The translations under genes and the position numbers were made by a program. A stretch of 64,000 nt of DNA from Streptomyces europaeiscabiei (lineage in GTDB: Bacteria > Actinomycetota > Actinomycetes > Streptomycetales > Streptomycetaceae): contig NZ_CP107841.1 in NCBI RefSeq assembly GCF_036346855.1, forward strand, positions 3,848,001 to 3,912,000. Reading direction: 5' to 3'. The notes under the pieces were generated by a model. The model searched no databases and was not told where the DNA came from. It saw only the letters and a list, made by a program, of their open reading frames with translations. Shown one piece after another: positions 25,661 to 34,395 of the stretch (position 1 is the first letter of the stretch; every line of letters starts with the position of its first letter).

Positions 25661-27102
25661 TGCCTGAATCCGTGAACCCGGTGACCCCGGTGACCTTTCC
25701 TCCCGCCTTCCTCTGGGGCGCGGCCACCTCCGCCTACCAGATCGAGGGAGCGGTGCGTGAGGACGGCCGTACGCCCTCCATCTGGGACACTTTCAGCCAT
25801 ACCCCGGGCAAGACCGCCGGTGGCGAGACCGGTGACATCGCTGTCGACCACTACCACCGCTACCGCGACGACGTGGCGATGATGGCGGACCTGGGCCTCA
25901 ACTCGTACCGCTTCTCCATCTCCTGGTCGCGGGTGCAGCCGACGGGCCGGGGCCCGGCGATCCAGCGCGGCCTCGACTTCTACCGCCGTCTGGTCGACGA
26001 GCTGCTGGACAAGGGCATCAAGCCGGCCGTCACCCTCTACCACTGGGACCTCCCCCAGGAGTTGGAGGACGCGGGCGGCTGGCCCGAGCGGGACATCGTG
26101 CACCGCTTCGCCGAGTACGCGCGGATCGTGGGCGAGGCGCTCGGCGACCGTGTCGAGCAGTGGATCACCCTCAACGAGCCGTGGTGCACCGCGTTCCTCG
26201 GCTACGGCTCCGGGGTGCACGCGCCGGGCCGTACGGACCCGGTGGCGTCGCTGCGCGCGGCCCACCATCTGAACCTGGCGCACGGGTTGGGCGTCTCGGC
26301 GCTCCGCTCGGCGATGCCCGCCCGCAACTCGATCGCGGTGAGCCTCAACTCGTCGGTGGTACGGCCGATCACGAACTCCCCCGAGGACGTGGCCGCGGCC
26401 CGGAAGATCGACGACCTCGCGAACGGCGTCTTCCACGGGCCGATGTTGCAGGGGGCGTACCCGGAGACCCTGTTCGCCGCCACCTCGTCGCTGACGGACT
26501 GGTCGTTCGTGCAGGACGGTGACGTGGCGGCGGCCAACCAGCCGTTGGACGCGCTGGGGTTGAACTACTACACGCCGACGCTGGTGGGCGCGGCCGAGGC
26601 GGACGCGACCGGGCCGCGCGCGGACGGCCACGGGGCGAGCAACCACTCGCCGTGGCCGGCCGCGGACGACGTCCTGTTCCACCAGACTCCGGGCGAGCGT
26701 ACGGAGATGGGCTGGACCATCGACCCGACGGGTCTGCATGAGCTGATCATGCGGTACTCGCGGGAGGCGCCGGGACTGCCGATGTACATCACCGAGAACG
26801 GGGCGGCGTACGACGACAAGATGGACGCGGACGGTCGCGTCCACGACCCCGAGCGCATCGCCTACCTGCACGGCCACCTGCGGGCGGTCCGGCGCGCGAT
26901 CGCCGAGGGGGCGGATGTGCGCGGGTACTACCTGTGGTCCCTGATGGACAACTTCGAGTGGGCGTACGGGTACGGGAAGCGGTTCGGGGCGGTGTACGTC
27001 GACTACGCGACGCTCGCCCGTACGCCCAAGTCGAGCGCGTACTGGTACGGGCAGGCGGCGAAGACGGGGGCGCTGCCGCCGCTGATGACGACCTCGGCGT
27101 AG
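25660..27102 (+). CDS. bglC: BglC, GH1 beta-glucosidase
   Basis: 480 residues, complete GH1 barrel with no signal peptide, so it works in the cytoplasm on imported cellobiose/cellotriose. The acid/base is E173 in T-L-N-E-P-W and the nucleophile E379 in Y-I-T-E-N-G-A. The N-terminal [12 protein letters not shown] signature is intact. The start ATG overlaps a CebR box; its product glucose ends the Ceb pathway and lowers the inducer level. No canonical GGAGG lies right before the ATG (GGGAG within the operator may serve). A 14-bp hairpin follows. Confidence 0.95.
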   Translation: MPESVNPVTPVTFPPAFLWGAATSAYQIEGAVREDGRTPSIWDTFSHTPGKTAGGETGDIAVDHYHRYRDDVAMMADLGLNSYRFSISWSRVQPTGRGPAIQRGLDFYRRLVDELLDKGIKPAVTLYHWDLPQELEDAGGWPERDIVHRFAEYARIVGEALGDRVEQWITLNEPWCTAFLGYGSGVHAPGRTDPVASLRAAHHLNLAHGLGVSALRSAMPARNSIAVSLNSSVVRPITNSPEDVAAARKIDDLANGVFHGPMLQGAYPETLFAATSSLTDWSFVQDGDVAAANQPLDALGLNYYTPTLVGAAEADATGPRADGHGASNHSPWPAADDVLFHQTPGERTEMGWTIDPTGLHELIMRYSREAPGLPMYITENGAAYDDKMDADGRVHDPERIAYLHGHLRAVRRAIAEGADVRGYYLWSLMDNFEWAYGYGKRFGAVYVDYATLARTPKSSAYWYGQAAKTGALPPLMTTSA

Positions 27103-27158
27103 GGGACGTCGGGGTGTAGAGCCGGGGGCTGGGGGAGCCCTCCGGGGGGAACGGGGGT

Positions 27159-27196
27159 CCGGGGCGCGGCGCGATTAGGGGAGCGCCGCGCCCCGG
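27159..27196 (+). terminator. Terminator after bglC
   Basis: CCGGGGCGCGGCGC, 10-base loop, GCGCCGCGCCCCGG: 14-bp perfect stem. Confidence 0.85.
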
Positions 27197-27221
27197 GCGT
27201 TGTCGGAGGCGGCGAGCAGGG

Positions 27222-27395
27222 CTACTGCGAGCGTCTGTTTCTTGGCATACGACGGCTTCCCTGCGGGGCGGTGCCGGCGGTCTTCTCGACGGCTTCGGCG
27301 CGGAGGGCCAGGGCTGCCAAGGCCAGTAGTTCGACATCAAGGTCAATCAGCGGCTGGGCCGCGTAAGAGCGTTCCGGCTTGTTCGTGATGTGCAT
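27222..27395 (-). CDS. Possible 57-aa protein overlapping the HATPase gene
   Basis: ATG 27395 with GGGAG immediately upstream (spacing shorter than ideal). The sequence MHITNKPERSYAAQ is followed by a regular hydrophobic/acidic helix (D-L-D-V-E-L-L-A-L-A-A-L-A-L-R-A-E), then a basic tail. It overlaps the last 49 bp of the upstream HATPase gene in another frame. Protein-like composition and position suggest a small companion gene; no family recognised. Confidence 0.4.
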   Translation of the reverse strand: MHITNKPERSYAAQPLIDLDVELLALAALALRAEAVEKTAGTAPQGSRRMPRNRRSQ

Positions 27396-27781
27396 GCTCC
27401 CAGTTCGAACCAGGTGGCCTTGCCCTGGCCGGAGCTGTCCGTACGCACACCCCACGCATGGGCGCCGAACGAGATCAACTGCATGCCCCGGCCGCCCTCG
27501 TCATCGGGGGTGGCCGAGCGTCCGATGGGCAGGCCGGGGGCCTCGTCGTGGACGAGGACGCGGAGGCGGGCGGGACGGATCCAGGAGGCATGGAGGATGA
27601 CAGAGGTCGTGCAGCCCTTCGCCGTACAGGCGTTGATGGCATTGGTGACTGCCTCGGAGGTCAGCAGGACCGCGGTGTCGGTGAGTTCGGGGTGGTCGGC
27701 GGCGGTGAGAAGGGCCCGGACGGCTTCCCGGGCGGTGCGGACCCAGGCGGGGTGGGGCGGGAAGGTGAGGGAGAGGTTCAT
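27347..27781 (-). CDS. ATP-binding protein, anti-sigma-factor type HATPase (RsbW-like)
   Basis: 144 residues, single HATPase_c domain. The N box (E-A-V-T-N-A-I-N-A), G1 box (V-H-D-E-A-P-G-L) and G2 box (G-G-R-G-M-Q-L-I) are all present. Such short proteins are abundant in Streptomyces and often lie beside XRE-DUF5753 and DUF397 genes, as here (divergent, 253 bp from the XRE gene). The role is probably regulatory, by binding or phosphorylating a partner; the partner is unknown. Also known as part of AbaA/WhiJ-type clusters. Confidence 0.85.
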   Translation of the reverse strand: MNLSLTFPPHPAWVRTAREAVRALLTAADHPELTDTAVLLTSEAVTNAINACTAKGCTTSVILHASWIRPARLRVLVHDEAPGLPIGRSATPDDEGGRGMQLISFGAHAWGVRTDSSGQGKATWFELGACTSRTSRNALTRPSR

Positions 27782-28034
27782 GGGGTCAGCCTCTTTCGGC
27801 GGGGTCGAGCGTGCACGCGGTGACCAGGTCCGGGCCTCGGCGCCTGGGAACCGGCTTGAGGGCGGGGGTACTTCCTCGTGACGCGGAGTGGGTGGCAGAT
27901 ACTGACGGTAGGGTCATTCATGACCTAGGTTCAATCGTGAACGCCATAATTGACCCTTGTGAGTGACTCGCCTGGCGACTGGTCGACGGCTTGAGCAGGT
28001 GAGCGGCACACTGCGCACGACCGAGGGAGGGACA

Positions 28035-28916
28035 ATGCCACCAAGGAATAGCCCCAGTGAGCGACAACTCCGTCTGGGGATCGAACTGCGCAAACTCCGG
28101 CTTCGCGCAGGCATGTCCAGCGACGACGCTGCCAAGTTGCTGGAGGGCGAGCGCTCACGCATCAGCTACATCGAGTCCGGGCGGCTCGGGGTCTCCCGCA
28201 ACCGGCTGCACCCGCTGCTTCGCGCGTACAACTGCCCGCCGGGTCCCCACTTCGACGAGTTGATGAAGATGGGACAGGCCAGCGGCAAGGGCTGGTGGGA
28301 CGACTTCGCCGACACCATCGGCCCGGCGGCCCGCGACCTGGCAGAGCTCGAAGCCCGGTCGACGGTGTTGCGTACGCATGAGCCCCTGGCCATCCCCGGC
28401 ATGCTTCAGACCGACGAGTACGCCCGCGCCGTCCTGGCCGTCACGGAGCCGCAGTCCCCGCATGTCGACCGGTACGCCGAGTTCCGCCTGGCCAGGCAAC
28501 GCGTGCTGAACGCCGAGCCACCGGTGATCTACCACGCGGTGATCAACGAAGCCGCGCTCCGCACTCGCGTGGGCGGCCCGGCAGTCATGCGCCGCCAACT
28601 CCTACGACTCATGGAGGTCAGTCGACTGCCCAACGTGACTGTGCAGGTGTGGCCCTTCGAGTCCGGCATCTACTCCGCGCACATTCAGTCGTTCGTCATC
28701 TACGGCAACACGGCGCCCGAATTGGACACGGTCTACCTGGAGCATCCGACGAAATCACTCTTCCTCCGCGATGGAGACCAACTCGACCAGTACGCGAAGA
28801 TGTTCGAGCGACTCACCAAACTGGCGCTGACACCGGTGGACCCTGAATCAACCCCGGAGTCGCACGAGTCCCGCGACTCACTGAGCCTCATCCAACATGT
28901 GATGTACGACCTCTGA
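28035..28916 (+). CDS. WhiJ-type XRE regulator with DUF5753
   Basis: 293 residues from ATG 28035 with GAGGGAGGGA upstream; an in-frame GTG lies earlier but without such a site. The HTH spans about residues 14-70 (L-R-K-L-R-L-R-A-G-M-S-S-D-D-A-A-K-L-L and R-I-S-Y-I-E-S-G-R). The C-terminal DUF5753 domain follows, with the typical I-P-G-M-L-Q-T-x-E-Y-A-R-A and M-R-R-Q-L motifs. Family members (WhiJ and paralogues) repress differentiation and antibiotic genes, usually relieved by a small DUF397 partner. That partner follows 11 bp downstream. Confidence 0.92.
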   Translation: MPPRNSPSERQLRLGIELRKLRLRAGMSSDDAAKLLEGERSRISYIESGRLGVSRNRLHPLLRAYNCPPGPHFDELMKMGQASGKGWWDDFADTIGPAARDLAELEARSTVLRTHEPLAIPGMLQTDEYARAVLAVTEPQSPHVDRYAEFRLARQRVLNAEPPVIYHAVINEAALRTRVGGPAVMRRQLLRLMEVSRLPNVTVQVWPFESGIYSAHIQSFVIYGNTAPELDTVYLEHPTKSLFLRDGDQLDQYAKMFERLTKLALTPVDPESTPESHESRDSLSLIQHVMYDL

Positions 28917-28927
28917 AAGGACCCTCG

Positions 28928-29122
28928 ATGCCACCTCAACTCTCTTGGCAAAAGTCGTCGTTCAGCACCGGCGGCGAGGGCAACTGCATAGAGCTGGCGG
29001 CAGCCACCACCCACCGCATACACCTCCGCGAGAGCGACCGGCCGCACGAGATCACCACGGCCACCCCCCGCGCCTTGGCGCACCTTTTGCACACGGTCAA
29101 AGGCGGAAGCCTCAGTCGCTGA
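28928..29122 (+). CDS. DUF397 protein, partner of the WhiJ-type regulator
   Basis: 64 residues, ATG 28928, AAAGGA upstream. The DUF397 pattern is clear: L-S-W-Q-K-S-S-F-S-T-G-G-E-G-N-C-I-E-L-A, then I-H-L-R-E-S. Proteins of this family modulate the adjacent XRE-DUF5753 repressor. It is co-directional with and just after that gene; its last 11 bp overlap the convergent end of the trypsin-STAND gene. Confidence 0.92.
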   Translation: MPPQLSWQKSSFSTGGEGNCIELAAATTHRIHLRESDRPHEITTATPRALAHLLHTVKGGSLSR

Positions 29123-32100
29123 GGCCCACATGGGCGAAAACCACGTCCCATACGCGGTGGACGGCGTCGGGGTCGATGGCGGCCAGGACCGGAACGACGT
29201 GGTGCCATCCGTCCGGGGTGGCCGCCTCTGCGAGCAGAGCTCGCGCGCGACGGAGGTCCGGGCCACCCAAAGGCGGAAGGACCATGGCCGCGAATCGGCA
29301 GATTGCGGGGATGTAGGTCGAGGAATTCTCAAACGACGTGCTCTTGCGGACACCAGGTACGCAGGCAACGTACGCAGCGAGGTCCGCGAGCGTCTCCCCA
29401 CGTTCTTCTCCCGTTGCTCTGCCACGAGCAACGGCCTGGGCCGCTTCGTGATCGCCGAGAACGGCATACACGATTGCCTCTGCGGTGCCCGGTCTAGAGG
29501 GCCAGGACTCCCTGTTCTTCAACAGGGCTTGGTCGAAGCGGCGACGAGCCGCAGCCGGATCCTCGACGGCGGTGAACAGACTCATGAGCACTTCGTCATG
29601 GAACGTGCGGCCCACAGAGTCGTCCGAGGCCATGTGCTGCAGGGCCCTGAGGATGCGGCCGCTGCGCACCCCATCGTGGGGACGCACGACAGCGAGCAGC
29701 ATCGCAAGTAGCGACGGAGTCCCAGAGCGTGTGCCCGGGAGCAGGTCATCGACCAACCGCGCCGCTGCTTCCGGATCATGCGGCCACAGACCCGATGAGG
29801 CCGTCATGCACACCATGTCATGGTCATACCCGACCAATTGATCCCGCATCCCGCCCAAGCGATGCTCGATCATCTCCATGACGCGGTCCGTCGCACCCGC
29901 ATGAGCAAGTGCCTCAAGTGCTGTCGTGAGAGTGTCGGCGCGCACCATTGCAACGGGGGTTGTCAGCGCCGCATGGATGGCCTCTTCAGCAAAGCGCAGC
30001 GCCCGGCTGCGGTCCGCTGGTGCAACGGCCACGGCTGCGGCGGCATACCCCCAAGCCTGCGCGTCACGCGAGCCGAGCGCCCTGATGAGACGTTCGGCCT
30101 CGCTCGACAGGCTCACTGTTGCAAGCGCACCGGCGAAGGCGGCAAAGCGATCGGGCTGAGAGAGGCGGATCTCTCCGCCTTCCGACTGGTGCCCAGGCGC
30201 TGCGCGGTCGAGCAATCTCCATGACCGTTGCGGGTCGTGCTCTGCGAAGTGGGCCGCGAGCACGGCGAGCGCCTCGGACACATGCCACTGCGGGACCTCC
30301 GACTCGTTGAGCAGCAAGGTCTCTAATTGATCAGCAGCCCCGGCACGAACAAGCAACCCAGCTGTGACAGCAGTCGACGAGGCGTTCTCGCCACGATGTG
30401 CGGCGACCTTCCAAAGGCCTGCCAAGGCCGCCCACGCCTCTGCGGCTCGGCCTCGGCGAGCCAGCCCTTCGGCGATCGCCGCCAGTTCCTCACGCAACTC
30501 CAGTGAAGTCGCCTGCCGGACGGCCCGCGCGAGCAGCCAGCCGTCATCCAACTGATCCGCTACAACGAGTGCGCGCACGGCCTCGGTCAGCCGGTACCAG
30601 TTGTCCTCGTTCCCCCAGATTTCAGGGCCTTCAAGGCTCCGCAGAAGGTTCTGTGCATACTCAGCCGCGCGCCTGGCGATGCGCTCCGCCTCGCGCGGAC
30701 GCACCTCCCGTAGGACGTCCGCCACAGTTGCGGCGACCTCCACCGAGTCTTCCGCATCATAGTGAGCGAGCATGACCACAGAGTCGTACAAGCGCACCGC
30801 ACTACCAAGGTCGCCGCAAGCCGCCCATGCCTCAGCTATGGATGCCATGGCACGCATGCGAGCCGGCACTCGCCACATGTTCTCTACGGCCTTCTCGGCT
30901 CGCCTCAGCAGACCTGCCGCGTCCCTCGGAGCCTGCAGCGCAGTCGCAGTTGACACGAATGCCTCGACCATCGCTTCGACGTCAGAGTCGTACTCCGGAA
31001 CAGGGAGTTCGCTGAGCCGACGCAGTGCTTCGTCTCTTAACCCCACTGCTGCGAGAGCGATGGCCAGCCTGCCCCGTGCTTCCAGAACGCAGGTGTCACT
31101 GTAGAACCCGGGACGCTCCGCAATCGTCTCCTCAGTCAGCCGCAGTGCTTCCTCCGCCACCCCCACCGCCCGCAGGTCTCCCTCGTCGGCCAGGACTCGC
31201 GCGACTCGTCCCAATGCTCGGGCCCGATCCATGGGGCGGAAGACACTTCGAGCAAGGCCAATGGCAAGTCGGGGGCGGCCGAGACGGGCGTAGACAGCTG
31301 GGATGTCCGGGTGGAGTGACTCGTTGCGCCGGGCGACCAGATCGCCGACGACCGCAAGCGCCACCGACATGCCCAGGTCTTCGGGCGCCACTCTCCGAAC
31401 GGTCTCCCGCGCCGCCGCGATCTCCGCGAGACACGCCGCGTCGCTGCCCGTCACCTCTCGGAGGCGGTCGCGGCGCCGGGCGTCGGTGGCCAGGGCGGTG
31501 GTTCGGCTCACGTCCCGGAGCAGGGCGACCAGGCGGCCGTACGGCTGAAGCAGATACGGCGGCGTGTCCTCAGGCCAGCCCCGACGCTCGTACGTCTCCG
31601 CCCAGACGTGCACCCGTTCCCGGTACGCGTCCACGTCGGGCCCCAACTCGTTCTCGGCGGTCTTGAGGAGGGTCTCGTGGGCGAAGAGGTAGCCGCGGCT
31701 GGTGGTGTACAGGGCCGTGTCGCCGCCCCCGGCGCTGTTGAAGTCGCTGCCACGCAGACGCAGGATGCGGCCGAAGACACTGCCCAGTCTGTGGCGGAGT
31801 GTGTAGCCGGGCTCACCCGTGAGTGCACGGAGATCATCGTCCGTGAGGGTGCCGCGCGCGGCCGTGAGTAGACCGAGCAGGTCGCGCTCCAACCGTTCAC
31901 CGGTGAACGCCCGATGGAGGTCGTACTTGGCTTCGTGCTCGGTGTGCCGAGCCGCTTCCACCGTGGAGAGCTTGACCACCGGGCAGCCGCGCAGGGGATG
32001 GCTGCCCTTGACGTCCGACGGGATACCCGGGATGTCGGGGCTCGGGCGGCTGGTCACCAGGACGCGGACGTTCGACGGCAGCCGCTGCGGCAGGAGCGCG

Positions 32101-33284
32101 GCGATACTCGTGCCGCTGCCGCCGGGCTGCAGGGACTGGTCCTCGTCGAGGCCGTCCACGACGAGGAGGAGTGTGCCGCCGTTCTGGGCGACGCGTTCTG
32201 CGGCCTCGCGCAGGAGGAGTCGGCGTTCGCCGTCGCGGGCGGTCGGGGAGGCGTGGCGGTTGGGTTCGCGGCCCGCGATCGTGGCGAGCTGTTCGATGAC
32301 GGCTCCGGTGTACGCATCGCCGTCCGACTGACCGGCATAGCGTGCCGTGATGAAGAACCAGACCGGGACGACACCACGGGGCGGGTGCAGGGCGAACCAG
32401 GCCGCGAGGGCCGTCTTGCCGGTCCAGGGCGGTCCCTGGAGCCAGCGGTACTGGGTGGGGCCGCCGCAGAACTCGACGAGGTCACGGAGTTCGGACTGTC
32501 TGTCGGTCAGTTCTTCGGGGGCGATGTCGGCGAGTTGTGCCCGGTAGATCTCCTGGATGAGGGCGAGGCCGGTGGCCGGTAGGGCGTCCGGCAGCGTGCC
32601 GGGGCACAGCTCGCATCCCAACGCCTCTTCCAGCGAGGCCAGTTCCGTCGCGGACAGCTTCTCGGCCCAACGGTCCGCCCGGCTCGCCGCGACACGGCCG
32701 GGCCCGTCGGACCGGTGATGCCGGGTGATCACGCCGACGAGACGATCGCCCGCGAAGAGGGCCGCGCCGGACATGCCCTCCCACGCGTCCCGCTCTGGGT
32801 CCGGATCGTCCGCCGGAGGCGAGGTGACGCACAGATCGAGCGTGCCCTCGCGCCGGTTGGACAGGACCGCGCAGGTCGCGTGTACGTGCTCGGCGTCCCG
32901 GAATCGCGAACCGTCGTCGCCCGTACGGAGCTTGAAGCGCGGGAAGCCGAGGGCCGTACAGCGCAGTACAGCGTCGTGCTCACCGACGCGGCCGTACGGG
33001 ACCGGGATGAGTTCCGTATCGTCATCCGGGAGGGCGAGCACGGCAATGTCGATGCCCTCGTGCCGCCAGGCCACGCTCGCCTCGACGGTCCGCTCACCCG
33101 GCCTGTCGGCCTGGAAGCGCACCCGGATGGTCGTGGCGCCCGCGACGACGTGCGCGGCGGTCAGCACCTTGCCCGGCGAGACCAGATAGCCCGAACCGCG
33201 ACGCCCCGCACCACCACCCGACAGCGCGACGATGATCTCGGCGACCCGCTCCGGCCGCAGCCCCCGGTCAGCGTTCGCCGTCAA
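29112..33284 (-). CDS. Trypsin-STAND NTPase-TPR protein (putative immune or cell-death effector)
   Basis: 1390 residues from TTG 33284, inside the end of the Trypco2 gene. Domain order: a trypsin-like serine protease at about 10-200 with an intact triad (H45 in L-T-A-A-H-V-V, D79 in G-I-D-I-A-V-L-A-L, S172 in G-M-S-G-A-A); a STAND/NACHT-type ATPase at about 245-520 with Walker A G-P-P-W-T-G-K-T (284-291), Walker B L-L-L-V-V-D-G-L-D-E-D (372-382) and sensor V-L-V-T-S-R-P (408-414); then some 800 residues of TPR-like helical repeats. This is the architecture of signal-activated NTPase defence and apoptosis-like proteins: repeats sense, the ATPase switches, the protease acts. Codons 749 and 987 are TTA (31038-31040, 30324-30326), implying bldA dependence. 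No membrane segment. Confidence 0.88.
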   Translation of the reverse strand: MTANADRGLRPERVAEIIVALSGGGAGRRGSGYLVSPGKVLTAAHVVAGATTIRVRFQADRPGERTVEASVAWRHEGIDIAVLALPDDDTELIPVPYGRVGEHDAVLRCTALGFPRFKLRTGDDGSRFRDAEHVHATCAVLSNRREGTLDLCVTSPPADDPDPERDAWEGMSGAALFAGDRLVGVITRHHRSDGPGRVAASRADRWAEKLSATELASLEEALGCELCPGTLPDALPATGLALIQEIYRAQLADIAPEELTDRQSELRDLVEFCGGPTQYRWLQGPPWTGKTALAAWFALHPPRGVVPVWFFITARYAGQSDGDAYTGAVIEQLATIAGREPNRHASPTARDGERRLLLREAAERVAQNGGTLLLVVDGLDEDQSLQPGGSGTSIAALLPQRLPSNVRVLVTSRPSPDIPGIPSDVKGSHPLRGCPVVKLSTVEAARHTEHEAKYDLHRAFTGERLERDLLGLLTAARGTLTDDDLRALTGEPGYTLRHRLGSVFGRILRLRGSDFNSAGGGDTALYTTSRGYLFAHETLLKTAENELGPDVDAYRERVHVWAETYERRGWPEDTPPYLLQPYGRLVALLRDVSRTTALATDARRRDRLREVTGSDAACLAEIAAARETVRRVAPEDLGMSVALAVVGDLVARRNESLHPDIPAVYARLGRPRLAIGLARSVFRPMDRARALGRVARVLADEGDLRAVGVAEEALRLTEETIAERPGFYSDTCVLEARGRLAIALAAVGLRDEALRRLSELPVPEYDSDVEAMVEAFVSTATALQAPRDAAGLLRRAEKAVENMWRVPARMRAMASIAEAWAACGDLGSAVRLYDSVVMLAHYDAEDSVEVAATVADVLREVRPREAERIARRAAEYAQNLLRSLEGPEIWGNEDNWYRLTEAVRALVVADQLDDGWLLARAVRQATSLELREELAAIAEGLARRGRAAEAWAALAGLWKVAAHRGENASSTAVTAGLLVRAGAADQLETLLLNESEVPQWHVSEALAVLAAHFAEHDPQRSWRLLDRAAPGHQSEGGEIRLSQPDRFAAFAGALATVSLSSEAERLIRALGSRDAQAWGYAAAAVAVAPADRSRALRFAEEAIHAALTTPVAMVRADTLTTALEALAHAGATDRVMEMIEHRLGGMRDQLVGYDHDMVCMTASSGLWPHDPEAAARLVDDLLPGTRSGTPSLLAMLLAVVRPHDGVRSGRILRALQHMASDDSVGRTFHDEVLMSLFTAVEDPAAARRRFDQALLKNRESWPSRPGTAEAIVYAVLGDHEAAQAVARGRATGEERGETLADLAAYVACVPGVRKSTSFENSSTYIPAICRFAAMVLPPLGGPDLRRARALLAEAATPDGWHHVVPVLAAIDPDAVHRVWDVVFAHVGLSD

Positions 33285-33579
33285 CCTCGCCGCCCGCGAT
33301 CAGCACCGACTGCGGTGAACTACCGTCGGCAGCCACAGCCTTGGGTGTCAGCGTGACCGTGATCCGCTGGGTCTGGGCGTGTGCGTACTTGCCGTTCGCC
33401 CCGGCGTCGACAACCCACAGTCGGACCTTGGAGTCCGCGCCGGCCTCACGAGTGACCGCGACGGTCGCCTCGATCTCCACAGGACCGACCTCGAACCGGA
33501 CCGCCTCGTCGGCTCCGTCCACGAGCGCGCTGCTCAGCTGTTGCCGCAACTCCCGGATCATGTCGGACAGTTCGATCAC
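33268..33579 (-). CDS. Trypco2 family protein (trypsin-co-occurring domain 2)
   Basis: 103 residues from GTG 33579 with AGGGGG upstream (an in-frame GTG at 33597 is the alternative). It begins with an amphipathic helix (I-E-L-S-D-M-I-R-E-L-R-Q-Q-L) and then a beta domain with F-E-V-G-P-V-E-I-E, T-V-A-V-T-R-E-A and L-W-V-V-D-A-G, ending I-T-V-T-L-T-P-K. This pattern is that of Trypco2, a small domain defined by its co-occurrence with trypsin-like proteases in predicted bacterial conflict systems. Its stop overlaps the start of the trypsin-STAND gene by 17 bp, so the two are made together and probably interact. Confidence 0.85.
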   Translation of the reverse strand: MIELSDMIRELRQQLSSALVDGADEAVRFEVGPVEIEATVAVTREAGADSKVRLWVVDAGANGKYAHAQTQRITVTLTPKAVAADGSSPQSVLIAGGEVDGER

Positions 33580-33650
33580 GCTTCCCCCTCGCGCCACGGT
33601 GTTCAGATGCTACAAGTCACAGCGGCACACTGCCGGTTCCAAGCACCGCC

Positions 33651-34064
33651 CTATACGGCAACCAACCGCACCCGCTCCCCGCAAAGCTTCGCCATGTCGT
33701 CGATGTCCGAGGTGAGCATGACCACCGGGCGGTGCTGGCGCAGCGCCATCTCGGCCACGGCGGCGTCGATCGCGTACTCGTGGCCGTGCAGGCCTGCCCC
33801 GATCAGCATGGCCGAGGCAGCCTTGGCGTCCTCGTCCCCGATGGGCACGATCCGCATGCCGGACAGCATCCACGCGAGCCGCGCCCTGTCCGTCCGGCGA
33901 TGAACCGCCTCGATGATCGTGAGGGCACCGATGACCACCTCCATGCCCCGTTTGCGCGCCTCGGCGACCAGCGCGACGGCAGGCTCGTGATCGCCGACCA
34001 GCTTGGACAGGCCTTCGCGGTCCAGCACGAGGGTGCCCTCGTGGCTCAGCCTGCGGAGGGCCAC
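33651..34064 (-). CDS. PIN-domain RNase toxin (VapC-like)
   Basis: 137 residues, GTG start overlapping the antitoxin gene by 19 bp. PIN acidic residues are in place: D15 (L-V-L-D-R-E-G-L), E52 (T-I-I-E-A-V), D100 (Y-A-I-D-A-A-V-A) and D120/D122 (L-T-S-D-I-D-D). It is a predicted Mg-dependent ribonuclease that inhibits translation when free of its antitoxin. The order antitoxin then toxin with overlap is the standard VapBC layout. Confidence 0.87.
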   Translation of the reverse strand: MALRRLSHEGTLVLDREGLSKLVGDHEPAVALVAEARKRGMEVVIGALTIIEAVHRRTDRARLAWMLSGMRIVPIGDEDAKAASAMLIGAGLHGHEYAIDAAVAEMALRQHRPVVMLTSDIDDMAKLCGERVRLVAV

Positions 34065-34282
34065 TGGCCCTCCGCGAACACCTCGTCGAAGACGCGACGC
34101 GCCCGCGCCTCTTCGTCGGCGGAGATCGGCCCCTTGCGCTGTCCGTGGTCGGCCAGATACTCGTCCAGGATCCGACCGCGCAGCTCACGCTCCACCGCTT
34201 CGGTGATGAACGCCGAGAACTCACGCTTACCGACTCGCTGCCGGATCGCCTCTGCAGTCCCCTCCGGAAGCGAGAGGCTCAC
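34046..34282 (-). CDS. VapB-like ribbon-helix-helix antitoxin
   Basis: 78 residues from GTG 34282 (GGAAGG upstream). An N-terminal strand and two helices (S-L-S-L-P-E-G-T-A-E-A-I and F-S-A-F-I-T-E-A-V-E-R-E-L-R) give the RHH DNA-binding pattern; the acidic C-terminal part (A-D-E-E-A-R-A-R-R-V-F-D-E-V-F-A-E) should wrap the toxin. It likely represses its own promoter. Confidence 0.85.
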   Translation of the reverse strand: MSLSLPEGTAEAIRQRVGKREFSAFITEAVERELRGRILDEYLADHGQRKGPISADEEARARRVFDEVFAEGQWPSAG

Positions 34283-34346
34283 CCTGGTGGCAGGACCTTC
34301 CCGTCTACTGCTGACGACCCGCCCCAGGCACGCTGACCAACGAGTC

Positions 34347-34376
34347 GGGCCGCGGCCCCCGAAGGAGCCACGGCCC
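34347..34376 (-). terminator. Terminator of the galactoside operon
   Basis: On the minus strand GGGCCGTGGCTCC, short loop, GGGGGCCGCGGCCC: a strong GC stem with two G/T pairs, about 20 bp past the GH42 stop. Confidence 0.7.
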
Positions 34377-34395
34377 TGGTCGATCGTGATCGGTG

